A stretch of 64,000 nucleotides of DNA from CAVSJA01 sp963728145 (GCA_963728145.1 CAVSJA010000002.1:682001-746000), one strand, 5' to 3'; positions 52,069-60,206 are shown, counted from the first letter of the stretch. The notes: generated by a model not told the origin, from the letters alone. Numbers and translations: made by a program.

Positions 52069-52683
52069 TCATTTCGTCAACTCATACTTCACTCCAACTT
52101 CCAATACGCGGTGATACCCCGTTTTCGAATAACCGATAACATTACCGAGGTTATCTGTTATCTGTCCTTTGTATTGTGGAGTAAGACCAAAGCAGAATCT
52201 TGTTTCTATTTCAAATCCCTCAGCTACCACATAATTGATCCCACCTGTTGCATCGAGATTAAAACGATAGTTGATGTCTTTGGTGACATTATGAGTGCCG
52301 CCGTCGTATCGGGATTTGGCCCATGCAAGCCAACCAGGCTCCGGACCAATGAGGAACTTCCATCTATTGGTTGCGGTATAACCTAACAAGATTGGAAGCG
52401 AAATATAGTTTTGCGAAACAGTTCCCGAACTATTCAATTGGTTCGCAGGAAAGCGATAGCCGCGTAAGGAATAAAGTAATTCTGGTTGTAGATAAAGCAC
52501 TTTATTGAAAGGTATTGTGCCTGCAAAACCTGCATAGAAACCCACTCTTGCCTGTTTCTGAGGATCGAATTCGTCTAAGAGATGAGCGATGGTAAACCCC
52601 GCTTTCATGTGAATCTTAGTCTGGCTGCTCGCAACTAGTCCTACGGTTATAAGAAAAATAGATAAGCCTGCCGATCTCAGCAT
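52069..52683 (-). CDS. Outer-membrane beta-barrel protein (PorT-like fold)
   Basis: A 204-residue protein starting at ATG 52683 with a signal peptide (AGLSIFLITVGLVASS), then HMKAGFTIAHLLDEFDPQKQ, LYLQPELLYSLRGYRF, LSLPILLGYTATNRWKFLIGPEPG-type strands and a C-terminal RVLEVGVKYELTK. This fits the PorT-family small outer-membrane barrel fold. It is convergent with the RemB-like gene (10 bases apart) and downstream of porT, separated by a heptamer hairpin. A start at 52788 would read through the repeat and is rejected. Confidence 0.7.
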   Translation of the reverse strand: MLRSAGLSIFLITVGLVASSQTKIHMKAGFTIAHLLDEFDPQKQARVGFYAGFAGTIPFNKVLYLQPELLYSLRGYRFPANQLNSSGTVSQNYISLPILLGYTATNRWKFLIGPEPGWLAWAKSRYDGGTHNVTKDINYRFNLDATGGINYVVAEGFEIETRFCFGLTPQYKGQITDNLGNVIGYSKTGYHRVLEVGVKYELTK

Positions 52684-52720
52684 TGGGTCAACTTTTAGTT
52701 TCAGGTAATACAAAGCTAAT

Positions 52721-52857
52721 GAGCAATAGGCAATAGGCAATGGGCAATTGGCAATAGGCAATAACCAATAGACAATTTTGCACTTCAATTAGCTGTTCAA
52801 TATAGAGCTAAGGGTTTTTGCCTATTGCCTATTGCCAATTGCCCATTGCTCGTTGCT
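52721..52857. repeat. Opposed arrays of the heptamer GGCAATA, 27-bp perfect stem
   Basis: The left arm (52721-52776) has eight heptamers (GAGCAAT, AGGCAAT, GGGCAAT, TGGCAAT...). The right arm (about 52819-52857) has five reversed. The segments 52737-52763 and 52823-52849 are exact reverse complements over 27 bases. The right arm runs into the stop codon of porT (52858-52860). Confidence 0.95.
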
Positions 52858-53604
52858 CTATCCTTCAAATATTAAAGAAAAAACAATCATCCTGGAGTTA
52901 AGTTTGTCAATTGTGCTTGAGAACTTAAGGTTTTCATCGCGGCTGTGAATATTGGAAATGCCGTTGCTGAATTTGATTTCTGGGGAAAGTATAAAAACGG
53001 GAAAATAAAAATTGAATCCAATACCGACCTCAACTCCAAGGTCGAATTTTTTAAGCTTTACAAGATCTTCTGCACGGCGGGCCGTTGAATTTGAAGCCAG
53101 GTCATATTCAAATTTTCCGCCAGCAAACATGTAAACCCTGAAATTACCAATGCGATCACTGCGGAATTTAAAATGTATAGGAAAACCCAGTAATATGGAT
53201 TCAACCCGCTTGGTCATTGTACTATCCTCTTCCATTGACCAGTTCGGATATTTCAGATTATAGGTAAGATTCTTATATGAAAAAAGTAATTGAGGAAAGA
53301 TCGCCCTTACTTCAAATCGATTACTCAAACGATAGGTATGAATGCCCGCCAAACCAAATCCACCCGTATTTAATGGGTTAATCGATAAAACTGAATCTGA
53401 ACCCAAAAACTTCGGATGTTGTTCGAGCTGGAATCTTGAATTATTATAAATTAATGCAATGCCCAGGTAATACCGTTTCTCATCGTGATCCGGTAAATTC
53501 AGTTCTATTTCCTGTGCCTTTAACGTGAAATGTGAAATGCAAAGAATCAGTCCTGATGCCAATTTTATCAATTGGCTTTTTTTCTGGCGCAATAAATTGT
53601 ACAT
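52858..53604 (-). CDS. porT: PorT-family protein (type IX secretion)
   Basis: A 248-residue protein with a signal-like N-terminus (IKLASGLILCISHFTLKAQ) and an outer-membrane barrel pattern (YYLGIALIYNNSRFQLE, GGFGLAGIHTYRLSNRFEV, FDLGVEVGIGFNFYFPVF, SRMIVFSLIFEG). The UbiE-PorT gene order is a classical Bacteroidota arrangement, and PorT is required for type IX secretion in Porphyromonas and Flavobacterium. The start overlaps ubiE by 37 bases; no later ATG precedes the signal sequence. The DUF1501 protein in this window carries a matching sorting domain. Confidence 0.85.
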   Translation of the reverse strand: MYNLLRQKKSQLIKLASGLILCISHFTLKAQEIELNLPDHDEKRYYLGIALIYNNSRFQLEQHPKFLGSDSVLSINPLNTGGFGLAGIHTYRLSNRFEVRAIFPQLLFSYKNLTYNLKYPNWSMEEDSTMTKRVESILLGFPIHFKFRSDRIGNFRVYMFAGGKFEYDLASNSTARRAEDLVKLKKFDLGVEVGIGFNFYFPVFILSPEIKFSNGISNIHSRDENLKFSSTIDKLNSRMIVFSLIFEG

Positions 53605-54320
53605 ATTCCTAAGCTCAGGCTTTTTAATGTGGTTTCGATAAATCCGACTTGTTGTAAAATGTGTAGAAATGTTTCGCCTTCAGGAAATGCTTTTACTGAT
53701 TCATTTAAATATTGATAAGCTTCACGGTTTTTTGACAACCACGCACCCGCTTTGGGCGCAATAACTTTCATGTACAAATTATAGAGACCCCTGAATACCG
53801 GCTTTCGCGGCCTGCTGAATTCAAGGATCACCAGTTTTCCACCCGGCTTCAATACCCGTTCCATTTCTCTGAGACCCAGATTGAGGTCCTGGAAATTCCG
53901 GACACCGAAGGCAACGGTTATGGCATCAAACGTATTTGGGGGAAAGTTTATTGCCTCAGCATCCCCGGAAATAAGCTCTATCTGCTTATTTAACAACAAC
54001 TTGGCTACTTTCTGCCTCCCCAATTCGAGCATTTTAGGAGAAATATCTATGCCAATTATTGATTCTGGTTTTAAATATTTCCAGGTCATTATGGCCAGGT
54101 CCCCTGTACCTGTAGCCACATCCAGGACCTTTTTCGGTCCAAGTTCCATTAATTCCTTAATGGCAACCCTTCTCCAGTATATATCTACGCCGCCACTTAA
54201 AAGACGGTTTAGAAAATCATAACGAAAGGCAATCCGGTCAAACATATCCGCCACCTGCTCCTTTTTGGAACGGTCGGAATCTTTGAAAGGAACGATCGGG
54301 TCGTGCGAGTATTTGGACAT
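53568..54320 (-). CDS. ubiE: Demethylmenaquinone / ubiquinone methyltransferase UbiE (MenG)
   Basis: A 250-residue SAM-dependent methyltransferase that makes menaquinone (C-methylation of demethylmenaquinone). Motifs: VADMFDRIAFRYDFLNRLLS (family signature), the SAM-binding VLDVATGTGDLAI, IGIDISPKMLELG, FDAITVAFGVRNF and LKPGGKLVILEFSRP. In an organism of this group menaquinone is the expected product. It overlaps the start of porT and faces engB across a heptamer array. Confidence 0.95.
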   Translation of the reverse strand: MSKYSHDPIVPFKDSDRSKKEQVADMFDRIAFRYDFLNRLLSGGVDIYWRRVAIKELMELGPKKVLDVATGTGDLAIMTWKYLKPESIIGIDISPKMLELGRQKVAKLLLNKQIELISGDAEAINFPPNTFDAITVAFGVRNFQDLNLGLREMERVLKPGGKLVILEFSRPRKPVFRGLYNLYMKVIAPKAGAWLSKNREAYQYLNESVKAFPEGETFLHILQQVGFIETTLKSLSLGICTIYCARKKAN

Positions 54321-54336
54321 TGAGGGTGCAAATATA

Positions 54337-54461
54337 AGTCGGGAGTCGGGAGTCAGGAGTCAGGAGTCAAGAGGCAAGCGGCAAACGGCAAGAGGCAATG
54401 GTCAATTATTAGTTTATCTTAATTATGTTTGTCCTAATTGAAAGACTCCCGACTCCCGACT
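54337..54461. repeat. AGTCGGG heptamer array with 18-bp perfect inverted arms, abutting engB
   Basis: Ten heptamers run from 54337 to 54406 (AGTCGGG twice, AGTCAGG twice, then AGTCAAG, AGGCAAG, CGGCAAA, and so on). The segment 54337-54354 is the exact reverse complement of 54444-54461, which ends at the base before the engB ATG. The array fills the divergent gap between ubiE and engB. Confidence 0.95.
54424..54431 (+). promoter_or_regulatory. Possible -7 box of engB
   Basis: TATGTTTG matches TAnnTTTG and lies 31 bases before the engB ATG. If used, the message would start inside or just before the right heptamer arm. Confidence 0.35.
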
Positions 54462-55097
54462 ATGGTAATCACTTCAGCAAAATATCTCATTAGCAATCCT
54501 GACTATACAGCTTGTCCGGCGGCAGATCGGGCGGAGTATGCATTTATTGGGAGAAGTAATGTAGGCAAATCTTCCTTGATCAATATGCTGACCAATTATT
54601 CTAAACTTGCCAAGACATCCGGATCGCCTGGAAAGACGCAGTTGATTAATCATTTTGAAATAGAGAGTAAGACTGGAAAGGATCAACGTCAGCGATGGTA
54701 TCTCGTGGATCTTCCCGGCTATGGTTTTGCGAAGGTTGCGCAAAACAGCAGGCGGAGATGGGAGCAGATGATTGAAAATTATCTGCGCAAAAGACCGAAC
54801 CTCGTAAATGTATTTGTATTGATCGATAGCCGGCACTCCCCTCAAAAAATAGACCTTGACTTCATCGACAAGCTTGGCAAATGGGAAATTCCGTTCACAT
54901 TGGCCTTCACCAAGGCGGATAAAGAAACACAAAAAGAGGTCAGCAAAAATGTGAAGGCTTTCTTAGAAGCAATGAAAAAGACCTGGCAATTCCTGCCCCG
55001 GCATTTTGTAACGAGTGCCGAGAAAAAGTTAGGAAGAGATAAGATGCTTCAGTTTATTGAAGAATCTAACCAGGCTTTCACTACTTATTCAGAATAA
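54462..55097 (+). CDS. engB: Ribosome biogenesis GTPase EngB (YsxC/YihA)
   Basis: EngB helps assemble the large ribosomal subunit. The 211-residue protein has the full GTPase set: G1 GRSNVGKSSLIN, G2 TSGSPGKTQLIN, G3 LVDLPGYGFAKV, G4 AFTKADK and G5-like VTSAEKKLGRD. The ATG at 54462 is preferred (MVITSAKYLISNPD); earlier codons would be read from the heptamer arm. There is no Shine-Dalgarno because the arm touches the start codon. It overlaps the convergent gene at 55085 by 13 bases. Confidence 0.95.
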   Translation: MVITSAKYLISNPDYTACPAADRAEYAFIGRSNVGKSSLINMLTNYSKLAKTSGSPGKTQLINHFEIESKTGKDQRQRWYLVDLPGYGFAKVAQNSRRRWEQMIENYLRKRPNLVNVFVLIDSRHSPQKIDLDFIDKLGKWEIPFTLAFTKADKETQKEVSKNVKAFLEAMKKTWQFLPRHFVTSAEKKLGRDKMLQFIEESNQAFTTYSE

Positions 55098-55615
55098 CGT
55101 CGCTCCAACCTGGATTCAACCATTTCAATGACCCTGTGGAAATTCCCGGTTCCAATCACATCTTTTGAAACTAAATGCCTAAGTCTTCCTTTAGAATTGT
55201 ACAGGTAGACATCAGTCTTGTTTACGCTGAAGTGACTGAACTCTGACCAGGGTTCTTCCATCTTATCCACGCTATCGCGGTAGAAAAATCCATTTTCATC
55301 GAATCGGAATTCAAACTCCGGTTGCGTTTCAGAAGTAATCTCGTTCACAGCTACCATCAGCTTAATGAATTGCAGAACGTAGAGCACCGGCAAATATGAA
55401 AGGATTGTTATCAGACAAAAACGAAAGAAATAATAATTGTAATCATCCAATTCGTGAGGTGTGAACAAATTCATCACCAGAAGGATTACAGATAGAGGGT
55501 AGACTGCAACCCATCTTTTCTTTTTAAGAATATTCTTTGCCCATTCATGATTAAAGTAACGAATGAACAGTTTTCTGGTCTTACGATTATCTCGTTGAAT
55601 AGTTTGCCATTCCAT
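55085..55615 (-). CDS. Membrane protein of unknown function (YcxB-like?)
   Basis: A 176-residue protein with two transmembrane helices (about 36-53, WVAVYPLSVILLVMNLF; about 67-90, FCLITILSYLPVLYVLQFI) followed by a soluble domain reading EFEFRFDENGFFYRDS...EPWSEFSHFSVNKTDVYLY. This pattern, a strand-rich domain with an 'Fsy-like W-F-S' core, recalls the YcxB C-terminal domain, but I am not sure. Function unknown. Confidence 0.5.
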   Translation of the reverse strand: MEWQTIQRDNRKTRKLFIRYFNHEWAKNILKKKRWVAVYPLSVILLVMNLFTPHELDDYNYYFFRFCLITILSYLPVLYVLQFIKLMVAVNEITSETQPEFEFRFDENGFFYRDSVDKMEEPWSEFSHFSVNKTDVYLYNSKGRLRHLVSKDVIGTGNFHRVIEMVESRLERRYSE

Positions 55616-55701
55616 AGGTCTTACGGATTACGGGTTTTAGGGTAATATAGGGTCGGCCGGGGATTAAATTCCGGCTATTAAATAACGTTAGAAAAGCCTT
55701 C

Positions 55702-55751
55702 TTATTGGGTTATTGAACCCAATAAAAAACCCTTCACAACTGTAAAGGGTT
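55702..55751 (-). terminator. Two hairpins ending the YkuK-like gene
   Basis: AACCCTTCACA (55728-55738) pairs with TGTAAAGGGTT (55741-55751); on the minus strand a T run follows. Downstream of it, TTATTGGGTT (55702-55711) pairs perfectly with AACCCAATAA (55716-55725). The first is a terminator for the gene at 55755; the role of the second is unclear. Confidence 0.7.
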
Positions 55752-55754
55752 CAA

Positions 55755-56228
55755 TTAGTTGACTACCTTGTTCGCGCATGAACTACTGGCAAAGGCTTCA
55801 GGTTTGGCTTTAAAGGCAAATCCCATTCCCAGGATGTAGCCCATGGCCTCCTTAAGTGCATCATTGCTTTTGAAATGCGGATTGGTATTGATGTCGGCAT
55901 GAACCTCCATGTCTACATCATATTCTGTGAAAAGCGGACAAAGCTCATATGCGATTTCAATGCTTTTGGCCACTTCTACCAGCATACGTTCCTTGATACT
56001 GTATGCCTGTCTTGTTTTTTCATTGTGAATGAACATGAATCCTCCATGTCCTTCACGCAGAAATACAATTACAGTTGCAAATTCAGTTTCGGAACCTTTT
56101 ACCTGGGAGTCAGTACCAATGCAGACTTTAAGCTTGAATCCTTTTGCGGTTTCGCGTCTTATCGCGTTTTCAACAGCTTTCGTGATGGGTAGATCAATCG
56201 GGTCGCCATTAAATTTTCTCCATTTCAT
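55755..56228 (-). CDS. RNase H-like protein, DUF458 (YkuK family)
   Basis: A 157-residue protein with the RNase H-like fold: an opening strand KLKVCIGTDSQVKGSETEF with the expected Asp, the strand FATVIVFLREGHGGFMFIH, a helix ERMLVEVAKSIEIAYEL, and a later acidic VDMEVHADINTNPH motif. This matches DUF458 (B. subtilis YkuK). The substrate is unknown; nuclease activity is possible. It stands alone with its own terminator. Confidence 0.75.
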   Translation of the reverse strand: MKWRKFNGDPIDLPITKAVENAIRRETAKGFKLKVCIGTDSQVKGSETEFATVIVFLREGHGGFMFIHNEKTRQAYSIKERMLVEVAKSIEIAYELCPLFTEYDVDMEVHADINTNPHFKSNDALKEAMGYILGMGFAFKAKPEAFASSSCANKVVN

Positions 56229-56370
56229 AGACTAATGGGTTTGTCGAATTTACCAAAAATCAGTCAATTGTGAGCATTGAGGGATAAACGATTTTATTGT
56301 GTAGGAGCTCAGTTTATTATTCATGTTCCAAGGATTGAAACAATAACAGCTGACGATTGGCAGGCACGTA

Positions 56371-56439
56371 TTATTGATTATTAATTATTGATTATTAGGT
56401 CCTCACCAATTTGCGGCAGCAATAATTAATAATCAATAA
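56371..56439. repeat. AT-rich heptamer array with 19-bp perfect inverted arms
   Basis: The left arm has TTATTGA, TTATTAA, TTATTGA, TTATTAG (56371-56398). The right arm starts at 56421. The segments 56371-56389 and 56421-56439 are exact reverse complements. It has the same opposed-array layout as the other families, but with an AT-rich unit. Confidence 0.85.
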
Positions 56440-56550
56440 TTAATAAGCAATAATAAAAAGCATAGTAGCCAGCACAGCAGTATGAAAACGGGTTTAGGGG
56501 TTGCGCACCGGCTACTAATGATTTAGGGGTGGTTGAAAATCTTACATAAG

Positions 56551-56613
56551 AAGGTTGAAAACCTTGGTGAATGATCTACGAATTATGAGTCTCCAACCAA
56601 GGTTTTCAACCCT
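56551..56613. ncRNA. Hairpin element, copy A
   Basis: GGTTGAAAACCTTGG (56553-56567) pairs perfectly with CCAAGGTTTTCAACC (56597-56611), leaving a 29-base loop containing GAATTATGAGTCTCC. It shares stem and loop with copy B about 150 bases away. Whether it acts as RNA or DNA is unknown; the ncRNA type is tentative. Confidence 0.5.
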
Positions 56614-56705
56614 GGATACGGAATGGGTAGCTTTCATAAGACAGATTTTTTCCTGGGTTAGGGATTACAGTTCTGGGCTGATCCATGCGGCGGCATGATT
56701 CATTC

Positions 56706-56769
56706 AAGGTTGAAAACTTTGGTAAATATTTTTATGAATTGTGAGTCTCCGAGCAAAGTTTTCAACCCT
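56706..56769. ncRNA. Hairpin element, copy B
   Basis: GGTTGAAAACTTTG (56708-56721) pairs perfectly with CAAAGTTTTCAACC (56754-56767), with a 32-base loop containing GAATTGTGAGTCTCC. Compared with copy A, the C in one arm is T and the matching G in the other arm is A, so the pair is kept. Transcription is not shown. Confidence 0.5.
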
Positions 56770-57062
56770 GCACTTGGGTTGAGTTCACGCTTTCCGAAAA
56801 ATCGTAGAAGCAAATCCAATAAATAAGGAGGAGAATAAAATAAGCTGATTAGCGCGAGAGAAGAAGAATAAGGATAACCTACCGTGTAAAGTTTTTCCAT
56901 CAGGACAATTTTGGATTTTAAAGCAAACTTGTTTTTGGGGGTAGGATCGAAAAGAATGAACGTGTCGGATCAGCAACCTAAACGACGGATGTTTTATCAA
57001 TATTTTATTTATCCCAGCAAATTTGTTGGCTATTCGTCGAAAAGTTTAAAACGCCTCAACAA

Positions 57063-57431
57063 TTAGTATTGTCCTGTACTCAATAGCACCAATGTACATG
57101 CATCCATTGGACGAATGCCATTCTTCTTTGCCAGCTCGGTAAGCTTTTCATTTTCTGCGCCCGGGTTGAAGATTATTCGTTTGGGGTGTAGCGATATGAT
57201 GTAATCAAGATATTCTTCCTGGTGATCGGGGTTGAGGTAGAGTGTAACAGTGTCTACATCCGTGTAGGGGCGGGGTTCATTATCTACATCTACGTCATCT
57301 ACCTTAACCCTCTTCTTGCCAATGGCCACAACAGGGTGGCCGTATTTGCGAAGGCGATTTATCGCGAGATAACTATATCTCGAAGGATTGTCTGATGCAC
57401 CTAATACAAGTGTTTTCTTTTGATTCCCCAT
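57063..57431 (-). CDS. CoA-binding protein
   Basis: A 122-residue Rossmann-fold protein of the CoA-binding type: TLVLGASDNPSRYSYLAINR at the N-terminus, then HPVVAIGKKR, a DTVTLYLNPDHQEEYLDYII segment and a C-terminal MDACTLVLLSTGQY. It probably binds CoA or a similar nucleotide; the partner is unknown. It starts 10 bases after the TonB-like gene at 57441, so they are likely co-transcribed. Confidence 0.82.
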   Translation of the reverse strand: MGNQKKTLVLGASDNPSRYSYLAINRLRKYGHPVVAIGKKRVKVDDVDVDNEPRPYTDVDTVTLYLNPDHQEEYLDYIISLHPKRIIFNPGAENEKLTELAKKNGIRPMDACTLVLLSTGQY

Positions 57432-57440
57432 CAGGTAGAT

Positions 57441-58214
57441 TTAATTCTCAGTGATAGCAAATACGATCGGCTGCTTTTTGTACGATTTCACCTTGCGCTG
57501 GTCTTGAACGGCCGGACTCCAGGTTGGACCATTCCGAATTGCGTTTACAGCCTGGAGGTCTAAGAGAGGATGCACACTATTGACGGCTTCTACATCACAA
57601 ACCGTACCATCGGTACAGACGATAAATTGTACAACACACTGTTTTGAGAAAGGTTTCATTGTTTCAATAACAATATCGGGGAATTGGAGCGTCTTATTAA
57701 GGTATTTCCTCCAGGCTTCCTGGCCTCCTGGAAATTCAGATTCTACCTCTACTCTGGCAAAAGTCACTGAATCGGGATCTTTTGAGGTTTTGATATCTAC
57801 CAGGTACACATTATCTCCGGTCTCTTTTATCGATTCAAGTTTTACCAGCGGCTCATTGTAATAAAGTGAATCACTCAACTTTCCGCCTTTGTAAAAATAC
57901 CAGACGCCCCTGGGAGCACCATCTACATATTCCCCTTCATAAAATTTTTTTCCATCAAGAAAAAAGGTAAAATGCCCTACCCTGGTTTGCATTGATTCAT
58001 CCTTGAAATAACCTTTCTGAAAAACGGCGCCTTGCTTGGTACGATCCGTAAATGCCCAACCTTCCTTTACTTTTTTTAACTCACGTACATAAAAATATTT
58101 CTTTTTGCCTGTCGGCTCAAGATATTCATCGAGCCTGATCTCTTCCTGCGCCATCAATGCAGAACCGAAAAGATTTAACCCAAGGATGATCAGAACAAGG
58201 GACAAATATTTCAT
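57441..58214 (-). CDS. Exported protein with TonB C-terminal domain
   Basis: A 257-residue protein (start ATG 58214; signal peptide YLSLVLIILGLNLFGSALM). The middle contains a MORN-like strand repeat (YFKDESMQTRVGHFTFFLDG, KKFYEGEYVDGAPRGVWYFY). The C-terminal TonB-type domain (about 155-255) has EFPGGQEAWRKYLNKTLQFP and CVVQFIVCTDGTVCDVEAVN and ends in WSPAVQDQRKVKSYKKQPIV. It lacks an obvious N-terminal TonB anchor and Pro-rich spacer, so it is not a standard energy transducer but a secreted protein with this domain. Confidence 0.8.
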   Translation of the reverse strand: MKYLSLVLIILGLNLFGSALMAQEEIRLDEYLEPTGKKKYFYVRELKKVKEGWAFTDRTKQGAVFQKGYFKDESMQTRVGHFTFFLDGKKFYEGEYVDGAPRGVWYFYKGGKLSDSLYYNEPLVKLESIKETGDNVYLVDIKTSKDPDSVTFARVEVESEFPGGQEAWRKYLNKTLQFPDIVIETMKPFSKQCVVQFIVCTDGTVCDVEAVNSVHPLLDLQAVNAIRNGPTWSPAVQDQRKVKSYKKQPIVFAITEN

Positions 58215-58245
58215 AGTCCCCAAATATCCTGATTTCAGTTCAAAA

Positions 58246-59349
58246 TCAAAAGAGATGGTATTCTCGTCTAGGGGTTTTGTTTACGATTTCCCTGAAAGCC
58301 ATTTCCAGGTTCGGATATTTAAAGGTAAAGCCTGCATCCACGAGTTTAGATGGCAGAACCCAACGGCTTTTGAGAATCAACTCAGTCTCCGTGCCGATCA
58401 GTTTGGCTCCCAGTTCGAGCATCCATTTCCAGGCGGGTAAGCCAAGCTTATGTCCGGTAATTTTTCGCAGAGTAGCCATGAATTCTTTATTACGGACAGG
58501 ATTAGGCGCAGCTACATTATAGACGCCTTCCATATCGGTATGTTCGTAAATGAATTCAATTGCCCTTGCGACATCTTCGATATGCACCCAGCTATACATT
58601 TGTTCACCATTTCCCTGGTGACCACCTAATCCAAATTTCAAGAGGTTGAAATAAGGAACTACGACACCACCTTCACCAAGAGTAACAGCCGTACGCAAGG
58701 CAATTTTTCTTGTAAAAGGAGTTCGTTGATCAAAGAAGGACTCTTCCCATTGTTTACAAACTTTTACTGAGAAATCTTTATCGAGTTCATAGAATCTCGT
58801 TGAATTCTTACCGTATCGTACCGATGCAAAAAACTTTTTCCATTTCCTTCTCACCCGGTCAAGAAATGAGTAAGGCATATTATCATTTTTCCAATCGCTG
58901 ATTTCACCGCTAAGCTCATCATTTGGGCGGTCCATTGAATTCCTGTATATCGTTGCAGAAGCGGCGTTGATCCAAAGCCTGGGAGGAGTAATGGTTTGAC
59001 GAATGACATTTCCTATTGTTTCTGTTGCACGCACCCGGCTCTCGATGATCTCGTTCATATTCTTTTCACCATAACGGCAGTTCACTGATTTTCCAGCAAG
59101 ATTGATAATGATATCAGCTCCTTCAAACTCATTCGTCCAATGCTTTTCCAGGTGAAGCGCATCCCATCTCCAATAGGTTATATTATATCCATCGGAGGCT
59201 TTGATCAATTTGTTTTTATAATTGTTGCTATGCCCGTTTGCGGCCTGGCGGGAGAGGAGTACAATTTTATTGTCTTTCCCAAAGTATTTCGCCAATGCCT
59301 GACCGATAAATCCAGTTCCACCGGTAATTATGATCTTCTTGTTTTTCAT
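58246..59349 (-). CDS. TIGR01777-family NAD(P)-dependent epimerase
   Basis: A 367-residue short-chain dehydrogenase of the extended type. The Rossmann motif GGTGFIGQALAKYF at the N-terminus binds NAD(P), followed by IINLAGKSVNCRYG and ESRVRATETIGNVIR, and the C-terminal DUF1731-like tail reading KWMLELGAKLIGTETELILK. It is longer than the ~300-residue norm because of an insertion after the NINAASAT-like segment (about residues 140-210: SDWKNDNMPYSFLDRVRRKW...). The substrate is unknown. It follows the DCC-domain gene by 11 bases and precedes the TonB-domain gene by 31. Confidence 0.85.
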   Translation of the reverse strand: MKNKKIIITGGTGFIGQALAKYFGKDNKIVLLSRQAANGHSNNYKNKLIKASDGYNITYWRWDALHLEKHWTNEFEGADIIINLAGKSVNCRYGEKNMNEIIESRVRATETIGNVIRQTITPPRLWINAASATIYRNSMDRPNDELSGEISDWKNDNMPYSFLDRVRRKWKKFFASVRYGKNSTRFYELDKDFSVKVCKQWEESFFDQRTPFTRKIALRTAVTLGEGGVVVPYFNLLKFGLGGHQGNGEQMYSWVHIEDVARAIEFIYEHTDMEGVYNVAAPNPVRNKEFMATLRKITGHKLGLPAWKWMLELGAKLIGTETELILKSRWVLPSKLVDAGFTFKYPNLEMAFREIVNKTPRREYHLF

Positions 59350-59360
59350 TTTGTACAGAT

Positions 59361-60206
59361 TTAGTTGAATAGATAGAAAAGGAATACTCCAAGGCTCAGA
59401 AGATTTATCGCAACTACTAAATTATTCTTTCCCAAAAGATTCGCAAATCGCATTCGCCTGAAGTATTCCCATATGATAAATATTGTAACAAGAACCAGGT
59501 AAATAATTGTGAAATAATTTATGCTATGCACAATTCGATTAAAAATGATTAATGGTATCATTAACAAAATGGTCATTAACGCCAGCATGTTCACCTGCCC
59601 GAGGTATTCCACTGCTTTATATCTATTAAGAGTTGTTGCAAGCAGTAAGTTCATTCCGACAAGGGTGAGATGTGCAATCTGTAACTCGTTACTGCTTTTA
59701 TCATAAAGTGATGTAAGGGATAGAACGTTGTTATGAATCGGGAATAACATAAGCGTATTAAAGACAAGGAAACCGAACATGAACAGTATCCTGTAAAAGA
59801 AACTGAACTGTGGAGCACAATCAATCGCGCCGGGTCCACATTTGGTTGCCACAATCACTTTGCGGTTATAGGAGATCAGCTTGTATAATTTTTTGAGAAA
59901 CCATTTTATTGTTTGAAGATTTCCTGCTTTCTTTACCCATGGAAATCTATCTCCCAGAATTTCGAGCAAGGCATCGATACCATACCACAACTTCTTTGAT
60001 TCGATATCGTATAACGGTATTTCATCTTTGCTTTTTTCGAAGTCGATTTCGTTGAGAATGGACAAGGGAACATTAGAAAATGGAACCCTGCCTTCCCTTG
60101 GTAGCAAACCGCTTCTTACAAATCCCTTTGTGTATGCGGCGCATAAAGGGCATTTATCATCATAGACCAGTACCCGACTCGATCGGGTATCTTTATTGTT
60201 TTTCAT
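59361..60206 (-). CDS. DCC-family (DUF393) thiol-disulfide oxidoreductase-like membrane protein
   Basis: A 281-residue protein. The N-terminal DUF393 region starts with VLVYDDKCPLCAAYTKGFV, the DxxCxxC motif of the family, followed by YDIESKKLWYGIDALLEIL. The C-terminal ~140 residues contain about five transmembrane helices (FFYRILFMFGFLVFNTLMLF, ALMTILLMIPLIIFNRIV and others). Redox activity is predicted from the CxxC motif; the substrate is unknown. It is part of the minus-strand group with the epimerase and GbsR-type regulator. Confidence 0.8.
   Translation of the reverse strand: MKNNKDTRSSRVLVYDDKCPLCAAYTKGFVRSGLLPREGRVPFSNVPLSILNEIDFEKSKDEIPLYDIESKKLWYGIDALLEILGDRFPWVKKAGNLQTIKWFLKKLYKLISYNRKVIVATKCGPGAIDCAPQFSFFYRILFMFGFLVFNTLMLFPIHNNVLSLTSLYDKSSNELQIAHLTLVGMNLLLATTLNRYKAVEYLGQVNMLALMTILLMIPLIIFNRIVHSINYFTIIYLVLVTIFIIWEYFRRMRFANLLGKNNLVVAINLLSLGVFLFYLFN

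Larger units (their letters stand above)
56229..57062. other. 834-base gene-free region rich in hairpins
   Basis: No coding region is supported. It contains an AT-rich heptamer inverted repeat (56371-56439), a hairpin with stem TAGTAGCC (56463-56470) and GGCTACTA (56510-56517), and two copies of a ~63-base hairpin element (56551-56613 and 56706-56769). Nothing recognisable was seen in the remaining 56770-57062. Confidence 0.75.

Noticed and set aside
55702..55725. TTATTGGGTT/AACCCAATAA hairpin as an attachment site or mobile-element end
   Set aside because: There is no integrase, direct repeat or composition change nearby; a terminator-related hairpin is simpler.
56700..57000. Minus-strand open frames of 66-71 residues
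   Set aside because: They run through hairpin element B and have no protein features.
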